Assembly (NCBI GenBank): GCA_029260455.1
Contig: JAJDDF010000006.1
Location: 62,001-126,000 of the forward strand
Direction: 5' to 3'
DNA from: Phycisphaerales bacterium
GTDB taxonomy: Bacteria > Planctomycetota > Phycisphaerae > Phycisphaerales > UBA1924
Length of the DNA: 64,000 nt
A program made the position numbers and the translations under genes. Below the pieces are notes generated by a model. It had not been told where the DNA came from, ran no database searches, and saw nothing but the letters and a program-made list of their open reading frames with translations. Of this stretch, positions 45,520-53,683 are shown piece after piece (positions within the stretch are counted from its first letter, which is position 1; each line of letters starts with the position of its first letter).

Positions 45520-46239
45520 ATGTGTTGCCAATTTCTTGCCCATTCGACTCTTCGGCGCAAACAGCGTTCGCGCCGACGGTTTGGGTTTACGATGATCGAA
45601 ATGCTCATCGCGATATCGATCAGTTCATCACTGATGGCAGCCACACTTGTCGCCTTCGATGGCATGTTCAAGATTTATGACACTTCGACAACCTCGGCTT
45701 CGAACCATGTCGTGGCGCGCATCGCGGTCGCGCGTTTGCTTGGCATGATTCGCACTGGCTCTGATTTTGGTCCGTTCCCCGCGGACGTGCTCGACAGCAC
45801 TGTCAACCCCCTGCAGGCGGACTATTTCGAATTCGCTTCGATGACGAATCCGGATACGGGCGCCATTGAACAAATCACGCGCGTCGAATATCGCCTGCCG
45901 GGTCTGCCTGCGCCGTTGCGCACCTGGGGAATAACGGTCAATCCGCCGCTCATCGATTCTGATGGCGACGGCACCGGGGACACCATGGGCCCGGGCGAGC
46001 TGTGGATAGTCGTGATCGACCCGGTGACCGCCGTGCAGCAGGAGTTCCTCATGCTGACCGACGTGCGCGCCGCTTCCTTCCAACTCGAATACGACATCGG
46101 CCCGCGCCTCGTCAAAGGCACCGTGGACATCACATTCGAGCCGACACTCGCCACGGACAACACCGTGTGGACACCAGCGACGCCTGAAAGCGTGCGTCTT
46201 GTGGCGAGCGCCATGCCGCGCCGGTCTGCCGATCGCTAA
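45520..46239 (+). CDS. PilW/GspJ-type minor prepilin
   Basis: A 239-residue prepilin-like protein with signal RFG|FTMIEMLIAISISSSLMAA (Gly22, Glu27) and a head with VARIAVARLLGMIRTGSDFG and VEYRLPG segments typical of PilW/GspJ heads. GGAAGGGG precedes ATG 45520. It ends the second pilus block; the next gene (gnd) converges, 97 bases away. Assigned by signal, size and context. Confidence 0.78.
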   Translation: MCCQFLAHSTLRRKQRSRRRFGFTMIEMLIAISISSSLMAATLVAFDGMFKIYDTSTTSASNHVVARIAVARLLGMIRTGSDFGPFPADVLDSTVNPLQADYFEFASMTNPDTGAIEQITRVEYRLPGLPAPLRTWGITVNPPLIDSDGDGTGDTMGPGELWIVVIDPVTAVQQEFLMLTDVRAASFQLEYDIGPRLVKGTVDITFEPTLATDNTVWTPATPESVRLVASAMPRRSADR

Positions 46240-46336
46240 GAAGAGCTCTCACTCGGCGGCAGGTACTTCGCATTGTTCGGACTTACAACATGTGCAGCGC
46301 ACAATCGCTGCAATGCCATACCCCGCCTGGGATCGT

Positions 46337-47884
46337 CTAAACCTCGACCTGCACCCGATCATCTGATGGCCAGGTGACGTGGAAATGCTTGCCACGCGGG
46401 GCATCGACGCGCTCGTAGGTATGCGCACCGAAGTAATCCCGTTGCGCCTGAAGCAGTGAGGCAGGCAGGCGATCGGCCCGGAAGCCATCGAAATATGCAA
46501 GCGCTGAGGCAAAGGCTGGTGCGGGCACACCGGCAAGGGCCGACGCCGCGACGACATCGCGCCATGCCGACTGATGTTGATTCATGATGTCCGCGAAGTG
46601 GGGATCGAGCAGCAGGTTGCGCAGCGATCGCTGGTGTCCAAAGGCCTCGGTGATTTTCTGCAGGAAGCCCGCACGGATGATGCACCCGCCGCGCCACACG
46701 CTTGCAATCTCGCCCATGTTGAGATCCCAGTCGAATTCATCCGCAGCAGCAGCCATGAGCGCAAAGCCTTGAGCATATGAACATATCTTCGCGCAATAGA
46801 GCGCACGCCCGACAGCCTCGACGAAGTCCTCGCGTTTCTCAAAGAGGCGATCATCAAGCACACCCATCGAATAGCCATTGGGACCGGAAAGGAGTTTCGA
46901 AGCTGTTGAACGCCCATCGCGATCTGCACTGAGCGCCCGGGCAAAAACAGCTTCTGCGATCGTCGCTGCGGGCACGCCCATGTCGAGCGCCGCGACTGCG
47001 GTCCACTTGCCGGTGCCCTTTTGCCCCGCGGCATCAAGGACAACATCTACGAATGGCGACCCAGTGCTCGGGTCGCGCTGGCGCAGGATATCTGCCGTGA
47101 TTTCAATGAGAAATGAATCCAACTCCCCCGTATTCCAGCGGGCAAAGACTTCTGCGCACTCACAGGGCTGAAGTTGCCCGAGATGGCGCAGCAAGTCGTA
47201 AGCCTCGCAGATCATCTGCATGTCTGCGTACTCGATGCCGTTGTGCACCATTTTGACGAAGTGCCCCGCAGCGCCCGAGCCGATGTACGCCGTGCATGGC
47301 ACACCACCACTCACGGGCTTGCCAGGCGCAGCGCCTTCGATGGGCTTGCCCGTGTCTGCGTCAACCTTGGCAGATATTTTGGTCCATATGTCTTCGAGCA
47401 TGGTCCAGGCTTCTTTGTCACCGCCGGGCATCAGTGATGGACCGAAGCGGGCCCCTTCTTCACCGCCGGAGACACCAGAACCGATAAACCGGATGCCCTC
47501 TTCATGCAGGTCGCGCTCGCGGCGTGCGGTGTCTTCCCAGTGGGCGTTGCCGCCATCAACAATGATGTCGCCCTCTTCGAGCAAGGGGGTCAGCGCCTTG
47601 ATCACCGCATCAGTTCCCGGACCCGCCTTGACGAGAATCACGATGCGACGTGGACGGTGAATCGCTGAGACGAAATCCTCAAGCTCTTCATAGCCTTCGA
47701 GGGATCCACCAAGGTCACCAAAGACGCCTGGCGGATTGGCCGCAACGAAATCGAGCATCGTCTGGGTGGTGCGGTTGTAGACCGCGACTTTGAAGCCGTG
47801 ATCTGCCATATTGAGAACCAGATTCTGACCCATGACCGCCAGGCCGATGAGCCCAACGTCCGCTCCGTGATCGTGTGCTGACAT
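46337..47884 (-). CDS. gnd: 6-phosphogluconate dehydrogenase, decarboxylating
   Basis: Oxidises 6-phosphogluconate to ribulose 5-phosphate with NADP reduction in the pentose phosphate pathway. The 515-residue protein shows the dinucleotide fold [18 protein letters not shown] near residue 14, the NRT segment, [23 protein letters not shown], the active-site [20 protein letters not shown], and the C-terminal [18 protein letters not shown] and [17 protein letters not shown]. It is slightly longer than the 468-482 usual length, with an insertion near 165-190 ([21 protein letters not shown]). ATG 47884 is the only sensible start. It is a single gene, convergent with the pilus block. Confidence 0.96.
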   Translation of the reverse strand: MSAHDHGADVGLIGLAVMGQNLVLNMADHGFKVAVYNRTTQTMLDFVAANPPGVFGDLGGSLEGYEELEDFVSAIHRPRRIVILVKAGPGTDAVIKALTPLLEEGDIIVDGGNAHWEDTARRERDLHEEGIRFIGSGVSGGEEGARFGPSLMPGGDKEAWTMLEDIWTKISAKVDADTGKPIEGAAPGKPVSGGVPCTAYIGSGAAGHFVKMVHNGIEYADMQMICEAYDLLRHLGQLQPCECAEVFARWNTGELDSFLIEITADILRQRDPSTGSPFVDVVLDAAGQKGTGKWTAVAALDMGVPAATIAEAVFARALSADRDGRSTASKLLSGPNGYSMGVLDDRLFEKREDFVEAVGRALYCAKICSYAQGFALMAAAADEFDWDLNMGEIASVWRGGCIIRAGFLQKITEAFGHQRSLRNLLLDPHFADIMNQHQSAWRDVVAASALAGVPAPAFASALAYFDGFRADRLPASLLQAQRDYFGAHTYERVDAPRGKHFHVTWPSDDRVQVEV

Positions 47885-48006
47885 GACCGATGCCCCCCTG
47901 CTGCGTGTATTCGTCCGGACCCACCATTCTTATTGTCGTCGAATTGCCCGCCGTGGACAATGCGATCGCGTGGAATCCGATAGGCGGCTATGCTAGCGAT
48001 CCCGCT

Positions 48007-48079
48007 GGGGCGGTAACTCAATTGGGAGAGTGCCAGCTTTGCAAGCTGGAAGTTGTCGGTTCGAGCCCGATCCGCTCCA
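48007..48079 (+). tRNA. tRNA-Ala(TGC)
   Basis: A 73-base cloverleaf. Acceptor arms GGGGCGG and CCGCTCC pair, with discriminator A at 48079. The anticodon stem CCAGC/GCTGG encloses TTTGCAA with anticodon TGC. The T loop holds GGTTCGAGCCC-type bases. CCA is not encoded. A TATGCT box at 47989-47994 is a possible -10 element. Confidence 0.96.
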
Positions 48080-48246
48080 CTTTTCATGCCTTGGACCCTC
48101 ACTTCAGGGCTCAGGCTGAGGCCTGACCATGCTTTGCGCCGAAATTCGGCACAGCACCTGAAACCGATTGGGTCGGGACCGGGAATAATCAGTGCCTCGG
48201 CGGACGCTCAGTCAAGTGTCTACGCCTGTTGGCAAGGGGAACCTTC

Positions 48247-48822
48247 ATGAAGTACGCACGCCTCTGCAATAGACAATCAACTCTCGCATCACTCGCCGCC
48301 GGTATTGCGCTATTCGCACTCGGTGCATGTGAAACAACGCCCACCGATTATGGCCGCACCACCACGCGACCTGTCGATCAACGCATGTCAAGTGAGCGCG
48401 GCCTTGCCTCCAAGGATCTCATCTCCGCAACCGACAACATGACGCAATCAATTGCATCGATGCCCGAGTTCCGCGATGCGCCGTATCGCGTACAGATTGT
48501 CATGGACCGCGTACAGAACCGCACGAACATGCCCGCGCGCGAGTTCGATATCTATCTTGCGCGCATTCGTGCGAATCTGAATCAATCCGGTGCGCGCTAT
48601 AACATTGGTTTTGTTGAAAACCGCTCAAGCCTTGAAGCTGTGCGCGAGCGCGAGGGTGTGCCGCAGGTGGCCTATCAGACCAAGGCAGATTATACACTCA
48701 AGGCGGTGTTCTATGACCTGCCCAATCGCAAGTCTGAGTATTACCTCCTGACCTTCCAGATTGTTGATCTGCACGATGGGCAGATTGTCTGGGAAGGGTC
48801 ATACGAAGTGAAGTTCGCCTGA
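48247..48822 (+). CDS. LpoB-like outer-membrane lipoprotein
   Basis: A 191-residue lipoprotein (lipobox LGAC, residues 25-28) with a C-terminal domain resembling LpoB: VQIVMDRVQNRTNM near residue 83, YLARIRANLNQSG, then the YLLTFQIVDLHDGQIVWEG strand-helix near the end. In Enterobacteria LpoB activates the peptidoglycan synthase PBP1b from the outer membrane; here that role is only a suggestion. ATG 48247 has AGGGG eight bases upstream. It begins a four-gene lipoprotein operon, a grouping (LpoB-COG3014-YcfL) seen in other bacteria. Confidence 0.78.
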   Translation: MKYARLCNRQSTLASLAAGIALFALGACETTPTDYGRTTTRPVDQRMSSERGLASKDLISATDNMTQSIASMPEFRDAPYRVQIVMDRVQNRTNMPAREFDIYLARIRANLNQSGARYNIGFVENRSSLEAVREREGVPQVAYQTKADYTLKAVFYDLPNRKSEYYLLTFQIVDLHDGQIVWEGSYEVKFA

Positions 48823-48827
48823 GGCAG

Positions 48828-49409
48828 ATGGGCATGAGCTGCGCAAGACGAACCGTGGGTTTCTGGGGCTCAGCTCTGGTGCTGTCGCTGATGACCAGTG
48901 CGCCACCCGGATGCGCCTCGGCGCGTATCAACACGACGATGCTTGACGTGCGCGATGTTGTTGCGATGACGGATGCGATGTTGCCGTCACTTTCTCGCGA
49001 TCCTGCGCTTGTTCGCCGCTCATCTTCAAGTGACCGCTGGGTGGTCACGATCGATCGAGTTGAAAACCTGACCGAGCACCCAATGTCGCGCAATGAACGC
49101 TTGGCCATCATGGCGCGATTACGCGCGAATCTTGCATCGAGTGATTTTGCACAGGAGCGCGCCATTACATTCATCGTGCCCGGCAAAGCATGGCGCAATC
49201 TCGAACCCGCCCAAGCCCGCGCACACTCGCGCCTTATGCCAACCCACGCGCTGCGTGCAACATTCTTGTCTGACACACTCTCAACCCTACACCAACGCAG
49301 TGATGCATATCTTTGTACTTTTCGCTTGAGCGATCTTGCCACGGGAGACATTTTCTGGGAAGACGCCTTCGTGATCAAACATGTAATCGCTAGGAATGAA
49401 TTGGATTGA
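48828..49409 (+). CDS. Second LpoB-like lipoprotein (paralogue)
   Basis: A 193-residue lipoprotein-like protein: hydrophobic lead ending PPGC (Cys29), then a domain that follows the first gene's pattern (WVVTIDRVENLTEHPMS, IMARLRANLASSDF, YLCTFRLSDLATGDIFWED). The two probably arose by tandem duplication, five bases apart. The lipobox is atypical (APPGC), so lipidation is less sure. An ATG at 48834 has a better-placed GAGG than 48828. It overlaps the next gene's TTG frame; the likely ATG at 49412 follows its stop by two bases. Confidence 0.68.
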   Translation: MGMSCARRTVGFWGSALVLSLMTSAPPGCASARINTTMLDVRDVVAMTDAMLPSLSRDPALVRRSSSSDRWVVTIDRVENLTEHPMSRNERLAIMARLRANLASSDFAQERAITFIVPGKAWRNLEPAQARAHSRLMPTHALRATFLSDTLSTLHQRSDAYLCTFRLSDLATGDIFWEDAFVIKHVIARNELD

Positions 49410-49411
49410 TC

Positions 49412-51064
49412 ATGCGCTGTCTCCCATTCATTTTGATCCTGTGTGCGCTTCCACTGTCAAGTGCGTGCGAATCGCACAATCGTGCGATGGATGTTGCTGC
49501 CGGTGCCTTTGGTGCAAGTGATTACACGAGCGCCCGCCGAGCGCTGCGCGCTGGTGCCTATCGCGAACCAATTCACGAAAATACCGTGCTCGATGCCTCG
49601 GCGCTCGGCATGGCAGCGCTTGCAGATGGCTCCACTTTTGAAGCCAATCAGGCCCTTCTGCGCGCCTACGAATTGCTTGAAACCGGTGCGCTCAATGACG
49701 ATGGGCGTGTGTTTGCCGCCGCGGTCATCAATGAAGGTGTGACCATCTATAAGGGCGAGCCTTTCGAACAAGCTATGGCCTATCACGCGCTCGCAGTATC
49801 TGCCGCGCTCGATGGCGACTGGGAAAATGTTCGAATCGCCTCGCGTGCAAGTACACGCAAGCTTCGTAACTACGCCGATGCGCGAGGTGATGAACCAGTG
49901 CCACCGGAAGTCATCGCACAGCAACTGGCTGATCTGGGTGATGACGCTGATGCACCATTCGTGACGATCGACACGGACTTCGCACTGTCATATCTCCTGG
50001 AAGCAATTGCAGACAACGCCATGGGGCGCACATCAAATGCGATCGCACTCGCCAAGGCCGCTGATGCACGTGTCGCGCTGCTTGCTGATGATATTGCAAG
50101 TGCCAACTACAACACGGTTATCATCGTGCATCTCGGCATGGGGCCGGTCAAAGAACCCACCGGACCGCACGGCGAATCAACACTCTGGGCACCACGCGAA
50201 CCAGCCGACCCCGGCCACATGATGGTGACATTCAACGGATGGCAAGCCCTTCCCGGCGTGCGACCCGTGACGAATATCAATCGCATGTCGCGCGATCATC
50301 GGTGGATCAATTTCGAAAGCATCCGCAGACTCAAAGCACTGATCGGCGAAGGCCTGGTCGTCGGCGGTGCGGTGGTCGCATCGCGCAATGAGCGCAACAG
50401 TTCAAATCAAATTGCGGGCATTGCCATGCTCCTTGGCGGCGTTCTTTTGCAAGCCTCGTCCGCAGCAGACACGCGGCACAATTCGTTGCTACCAAGCGCC
50501 GCCTATCTTGCAGTCGTTGATTTACCACCCGGTGCCGGTTCACTCGAACTTCATTTTCCCGGGCGAGACCTCCCGCCGATGGTCATTCCACATCTCACGC
50601 CCGGCACTGCGCGCAACCCGGCTGCCGTCTACATGCGCCTCACCGGGCGCGAACCGGCGCAGTGGTATACAAATCGCAATGCGGTATATTCATCGGATGC
50701 GTTGTCGCCCCGCGCAGGTGATTACCCTTGGATTCTCGGTGGCTCTGATCTTTCAACGCCAACCGAAGCCGTGCTCGGGGTATATCAATCGGGGGGCATA
50801 CTCACGGATTTTTCACTTGGCGAACTCGAAGAGTTGTACCTTCTTGAAGGCATTCAACTTGGCGAAGGACCAACCGGGCCGGATGATCGTCGCCACGTGA
50901 GCTATGAACATATTCTCGATGGTGGCGGTGCGCTGTTCACGCCACACCCATACACAATGGGGTACAAACGGCTCATGTGCGATTCACATCCGCCGTATGA
51001 AGCCAGAAGCGAACGCGTGCGCACCTTGGCCGAGCGTATTCGCCGCAACACACAAGCAAAGTAA
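49412..51064 (+). CDS. COG3014-like lipoprotein
   Basis: A 550-residue lipoprotein (Cys near 19, SSAC) with TPR-like alpha repeats in the first half (ARRALRAGAYREPIHENTVLD, EANQALLRAYELLETGAL, AMAYHALAVSAALDGDWEN) and a second half with a glycine-rich segment LIGEGLVVGGAVVASRNER and beta strands (YLAVVDLPPGAGSLELHFPG). This plan and the neighbours LpoB-like and YcfL-like match the COG3014 group, whose role is not established. ATG 49412 is used; a TTG six bases upstream is in frame. A following gene begins 18 bases after the stop. Confidence 0.7.
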   Translation: MRCLPFILILCALPLSSACESHNRAMDVAAGAFGASDYTSARRALRAGAYREPIHENTVLDASALGMAALADGSTFEANQALLRAYELLETGALNDDGRVFAAAVINEGVTIYKGEPFEQAMAYHALAVSAALDGDWENVRIASRASTRKLRNYADARGDEPVPPEVIAQQLADLGDDADAPFVTIDTDFALSYLLEAIADNAMGRTSNAIALAKAADARVALLADDIASANYNTVIIVHLGMGPVKEPTGPHGESTLWAPREPADPGHMMVTFNGWQALPGVRPVTNINRMSRDHRWINFESIRRLKALIGEGLVVGGAVVASRNERNSSNQIAGIAMLLGGVLLQASSAADTRHNSLLPSAAYLAVVDLPPGAGSLELHFPGRDLPPMVIPHLTPGTARNPAAVYMRLTGREPAQWYTNRNAVYSSDALSPRAGDYPWILGGSDLSTPTEAVLGVYQSGGILTDFSLGELEELYLLEGIQLGEGPTGPDDRRHVSYEHILDGGGALFTPHPYTMGYKRLMCDSHPPYEARSERVRTLAERIRRNTQAK

Positions 51065-51082
51065 AACTGAAGGAGTCGATTC

Positions 51083-51517
51083 ATGAAAAACGTCATCGCA
51101 CCATATTTGTTCACTGGACTGGGTATCGCAATCATGACCTCGCTGATCGGCTGTCAAACCAGTGAACATCCCTATCCAAATGCGGGTCGGCCTGATCCTG
51201 TGATGGCGCCGGGCAACAATCCGCGCATTTCGGTAATCCAGCCCGAACTCATGGAACTCCTTGGCTTTGATGCGCCGATCATCACCAGAGAAAGCAGTAT
51301 GTTGCGTGTTGCTGTGCCGGTGCGCAACTTGACCAACACGCGGTACACCCTTGACTACAAGTTCACTTTTTATGATGAACACGGGCGCGAAGTAACACCG
51401 GCATTTGGCTATCAGGAAATGATTCTCGGCGCCAAAGAGCAACGCCGCCCCGAGGCCTCAGCGCTCGACACCAGTGCTGCAGATTGGCGCTTCCAGATCA
51501 AATGGGCCAACCGTTGA
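51083..51517 (+). CDS. YcfL-like (DUF1425) lipoprotein
   Basis: A 144-residue lipoprotein (LIGC, Cys24) with a DUF1425-like beta domain: MLRVAVPVRNLTNTRYTLDY, FTFYDEHGREV, QEMILGAKEQRRPEASALD, ADWRFQIKW. The YcfL family lies next to LpoB in many gammaproteobacteria and is thought to act with it at the cell envelope; no reaction is known. AAGGAG precedes ATG 51083. Last gene of the lipoprotein operon; it converges with the cytochrome gene nine bases away. Confidence 0.75.
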   Translation: MKNVIAPYLFTGLGIAIMTSLIGCQTSEHPYPNAGRPDPVMAPGNNPRISVIQPELMELLGFDAPIITRESSMLRVAVPVRNLTNTRYTLDYKFTFYDEHGREVTPAFGYQEMILGAKEQRRPEASALDTSAADWRFQIKWANR

Positions 51518-51526
51518 GCTATTGTG

Positions 51527-53479
51527 TCAGGCAGATTGTCCAAAGTGGAACAACAGTATCTGTAAATCGTTCAAGTCGACAACGCCATCACAGTTTACAT
51601 CACCTTGTGCGACACCAACGTTAGTCATACTCCCAAAGTTGAAGAGCAATACTTGCAGGTCAGCAAGTGAAACAAATCCATCGCCCGTGGCATCACCGGC
51701 AATAAACGCCGAAACAGGTGCGATAGCGTCATCCATAGCGAATGGTGCTGCTCGCCCGACCGTGTCCCATGTGTTGTAGAGGTTTGTGCCGCGCGCATCG
51801 GTGACGTTTGTATCGCGCAGGAACTCGATGTACTCGCGCGATGATGTCTGGTAATAGAGTCGCACGCGCGACGAAACCGTCCCCGCAGGAATGCAAAAAC
51901 GCGAGTCGTCCCAGTATTGGCCGTCTGCATAGCTATACCCGACCGGTTCGGCCTGCACTGCCGCAAAAGCAGCATTCGTAAAACCGCGCGGCGGGATGCG
52001 GTTGTCCTGCAAGATTTGATTATTAAACGCCAGGTGAAAACCTTCACCCACCGGCTGCCCAGAAGCAGCACTCATCACGGAATCGACACCATGAATGGTT
52101 TCATAGACCTTGGTGTCTTCGGTAAGAATCGCGGTCGCAAAGTCATACGCACCGCGCTCTTCGATGATCCCGCCCACCGAATCAAGAAACTCCACATTTA
52201 CCCAGATGCGCCTGCCTTCCGGATACCCGGTCAGCAACTTGTGCCCGCATTGATTAATCACGCGCACTTTGAGTTCACTGCCGAATTGTGAAAGTTCGAT
52301 GTCGGTCGCATTTGCAAGCATTAAGTCGATATCCGGAATTGCATCCTGCAGTGCAATCGTCTGATCGAAATCCAAACCGGGGATCGCGCCCACGCTTACT
52401 TGATACAGCTCAAGCATCAAATCAACAACAAATCGATTCGCACCCTGAAAAGAGTGATAGGGCAAATTGGTATGTTCTGGAAAACCAAACAAAGTACATG
52501 CCACTGAAGTGACCGCCGGCATGTGACAATCCTGACACGAACTGACCACCGGATTGTTGCCGCCAAATCGCCCGAGCGTGTCAACTCCAGTTGTCGCATA
52601 TTCCGAATTGGCCCATTCACTGAACGTGCGCTGCTCGGGAAACATGTCAAACTTATCGCCCGTCGGGTGGGGCAGTCCATCCACTGCGGGTGCATAGCTG
52701 CCGTCAAGTTGAAGCATCGTCATAGGATTGGAAACATCATGGCACTGTGCGCACATTAACGCGGATTCATGGTAGGGCGATTCGCGCCACGCATGCGGCG
52801 GCGCCGGAGACGTGTATGCCTCCGGTCCGCGCCGAATATCAAGAGGATCGACCACATATTGTGCGTTACCCGGTGATGTTGGCACGAGGCTGCCGCCCGG
52901 ATTCAACGACAGCGCATCAAGAATCGCTTCGTCATCCGCAGGACTCTGACCCGGTACGTACACCGGATCAACCGTGCGATGACAAAAATTGCACCCGACG
53001 CCTTCATTCCAATCTGATGCAAAGAAGTTCGCACCATTTGTGTTGTTCGGCGGTGTCACTCTCCCGGCAAGCCAAGCGCGCGGCGCATGGCATCGAAAGC
53101 AAAACTGTCCAGCGCCCGGGGCATCCTGTTCGGCGATTGTGACCGCTGCAAGAAAAATTGGATCGCGCGCCGCATGACTGTGCAGTGACCCAAGCCAGCG
53201 TCCGGGCAGGAACGCGGTCTGCGCATCAAAAACGCCATGACACGATGCGCAATTACCGAATGTAAAAATCGGGTCTGTCAGCGCACCAGGCTGGGTGCCC
53301 TTGCCAAAGAAATCCCCTTCGCCCGTGGGTAATGGTGCCCCAGCCCGGAGTGTCGGGTGTTGGAAAGAGTTGGCGTGCTGCGATTGGGCCACGCTGATCA
53401 GCGCCATGCAAAAAAAGGCAACCATCCCAACTACGATTCCAACCCTGTGTATTGCCCGGCAGTGATCTTGAACACTCAT
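51527..53479 (-). CDS. Secreted pentaheme c-type cytochrome ending in a dockerin pair
   Basis: A 650-residue exported protein. It has a signal peptide (about 1-32) and five CxxCH heme sites, in order CASCH (77-81), CFRCH, CNFCH, CAQCH and CQDCH, then a beta-rich C-terminal domain (QCGHKLLTGYPEGRRIWVNVE). The last 60 residues hold two dockerin-type calcium loops (DATGDGFVSLADLQVLLFNF and DVNCDGVVDLNDLQILLFHF). The heme part resembles the cytochrome c554/multiheme family, members of which transfer electrons to metals or nitrogen compounds; the electron acceptor is not known. ATG 53479 has GGGGAGG just upstream. Divergent from ftsK. Confidence 0.82.
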   Translation of the reverse strand: MSVQDHCRAIHRVGIVVGMVAFFCMALISVAQSQHANSFQHPTLRAGAPLPTGEGDFFGKGTQPGALTDPIFTFGNCASCHGVFDAQTAFLPGRWLGSLHSHAARDPIFLAAVTIAEQDAPGAGQFCFRCHAPRAWLAGRVTPPNNTNGANFFASDWNEGVGCNFCHRTVDPVYVPGQSPADDEAILDALSLNPGGSLVPTSPGNAQYVVDPLDIRRGPEAYTSPAPPHAWRESPYHESALMCAQCHDVSNPMTMLQLDGSYAPAVDGLPHPTGDKFDMFPEQRTFSEWANSEYATTGVDTLGRFGGNNPVVSSCQDCHMPAVTSVACTLFGFPEHTNLPYHSFQGANRFVVDLMLELYQVSVGAIPGLDFDQTIALQDAIPDIDLMLANATDIELSQFGSELKVRVINQCGHKLLTGYPEGRRIWVNVEFLDSVGGIIEERGAYDFATAILTEDTKVYETIHGVDSVMSAASGQPVGEGFHLAFNNQILQDNRIPPRGFTNAAFAAVQAEPVGYSYADGQYWDDSRFCIPAGTVSSRVRLYYQTSSREYIEFLRDTNVTDARGTNLYNTWDTVGRAAPFAMDDAIAPVSAFIAGDATGDGFVSLADLQVLLFNFGSMTNVGVAQGDVNCDGVVDLNDLQILLFHFGQSA

Positions 53480-53683
53480 TACGCCTCCCCTTGATTGGCT
53501 TTCGGCTGCTTGAGGCCTGATGTCGACCTGTATCTGTAAACCTACCTCAAAGTCTGGAATAAGCAATCGCCGCTCCATAAAAATCGAGCAATCGGCATTC
53601 GCGCGATAATTGGGGGGACCTGAACTCAACAAGGGCCGAAAACCTCTGCGCCACGAGCGAGATTGGTCGATACCTATTTCTAT

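Noticed and set aside
46293-46312. Seven-base hairpin TGCAGCG/CGCTGCA between the pilus block and gnd
   Set aside because: There is no T-run on either strand and the stem is short, so I do not call it a terminator.
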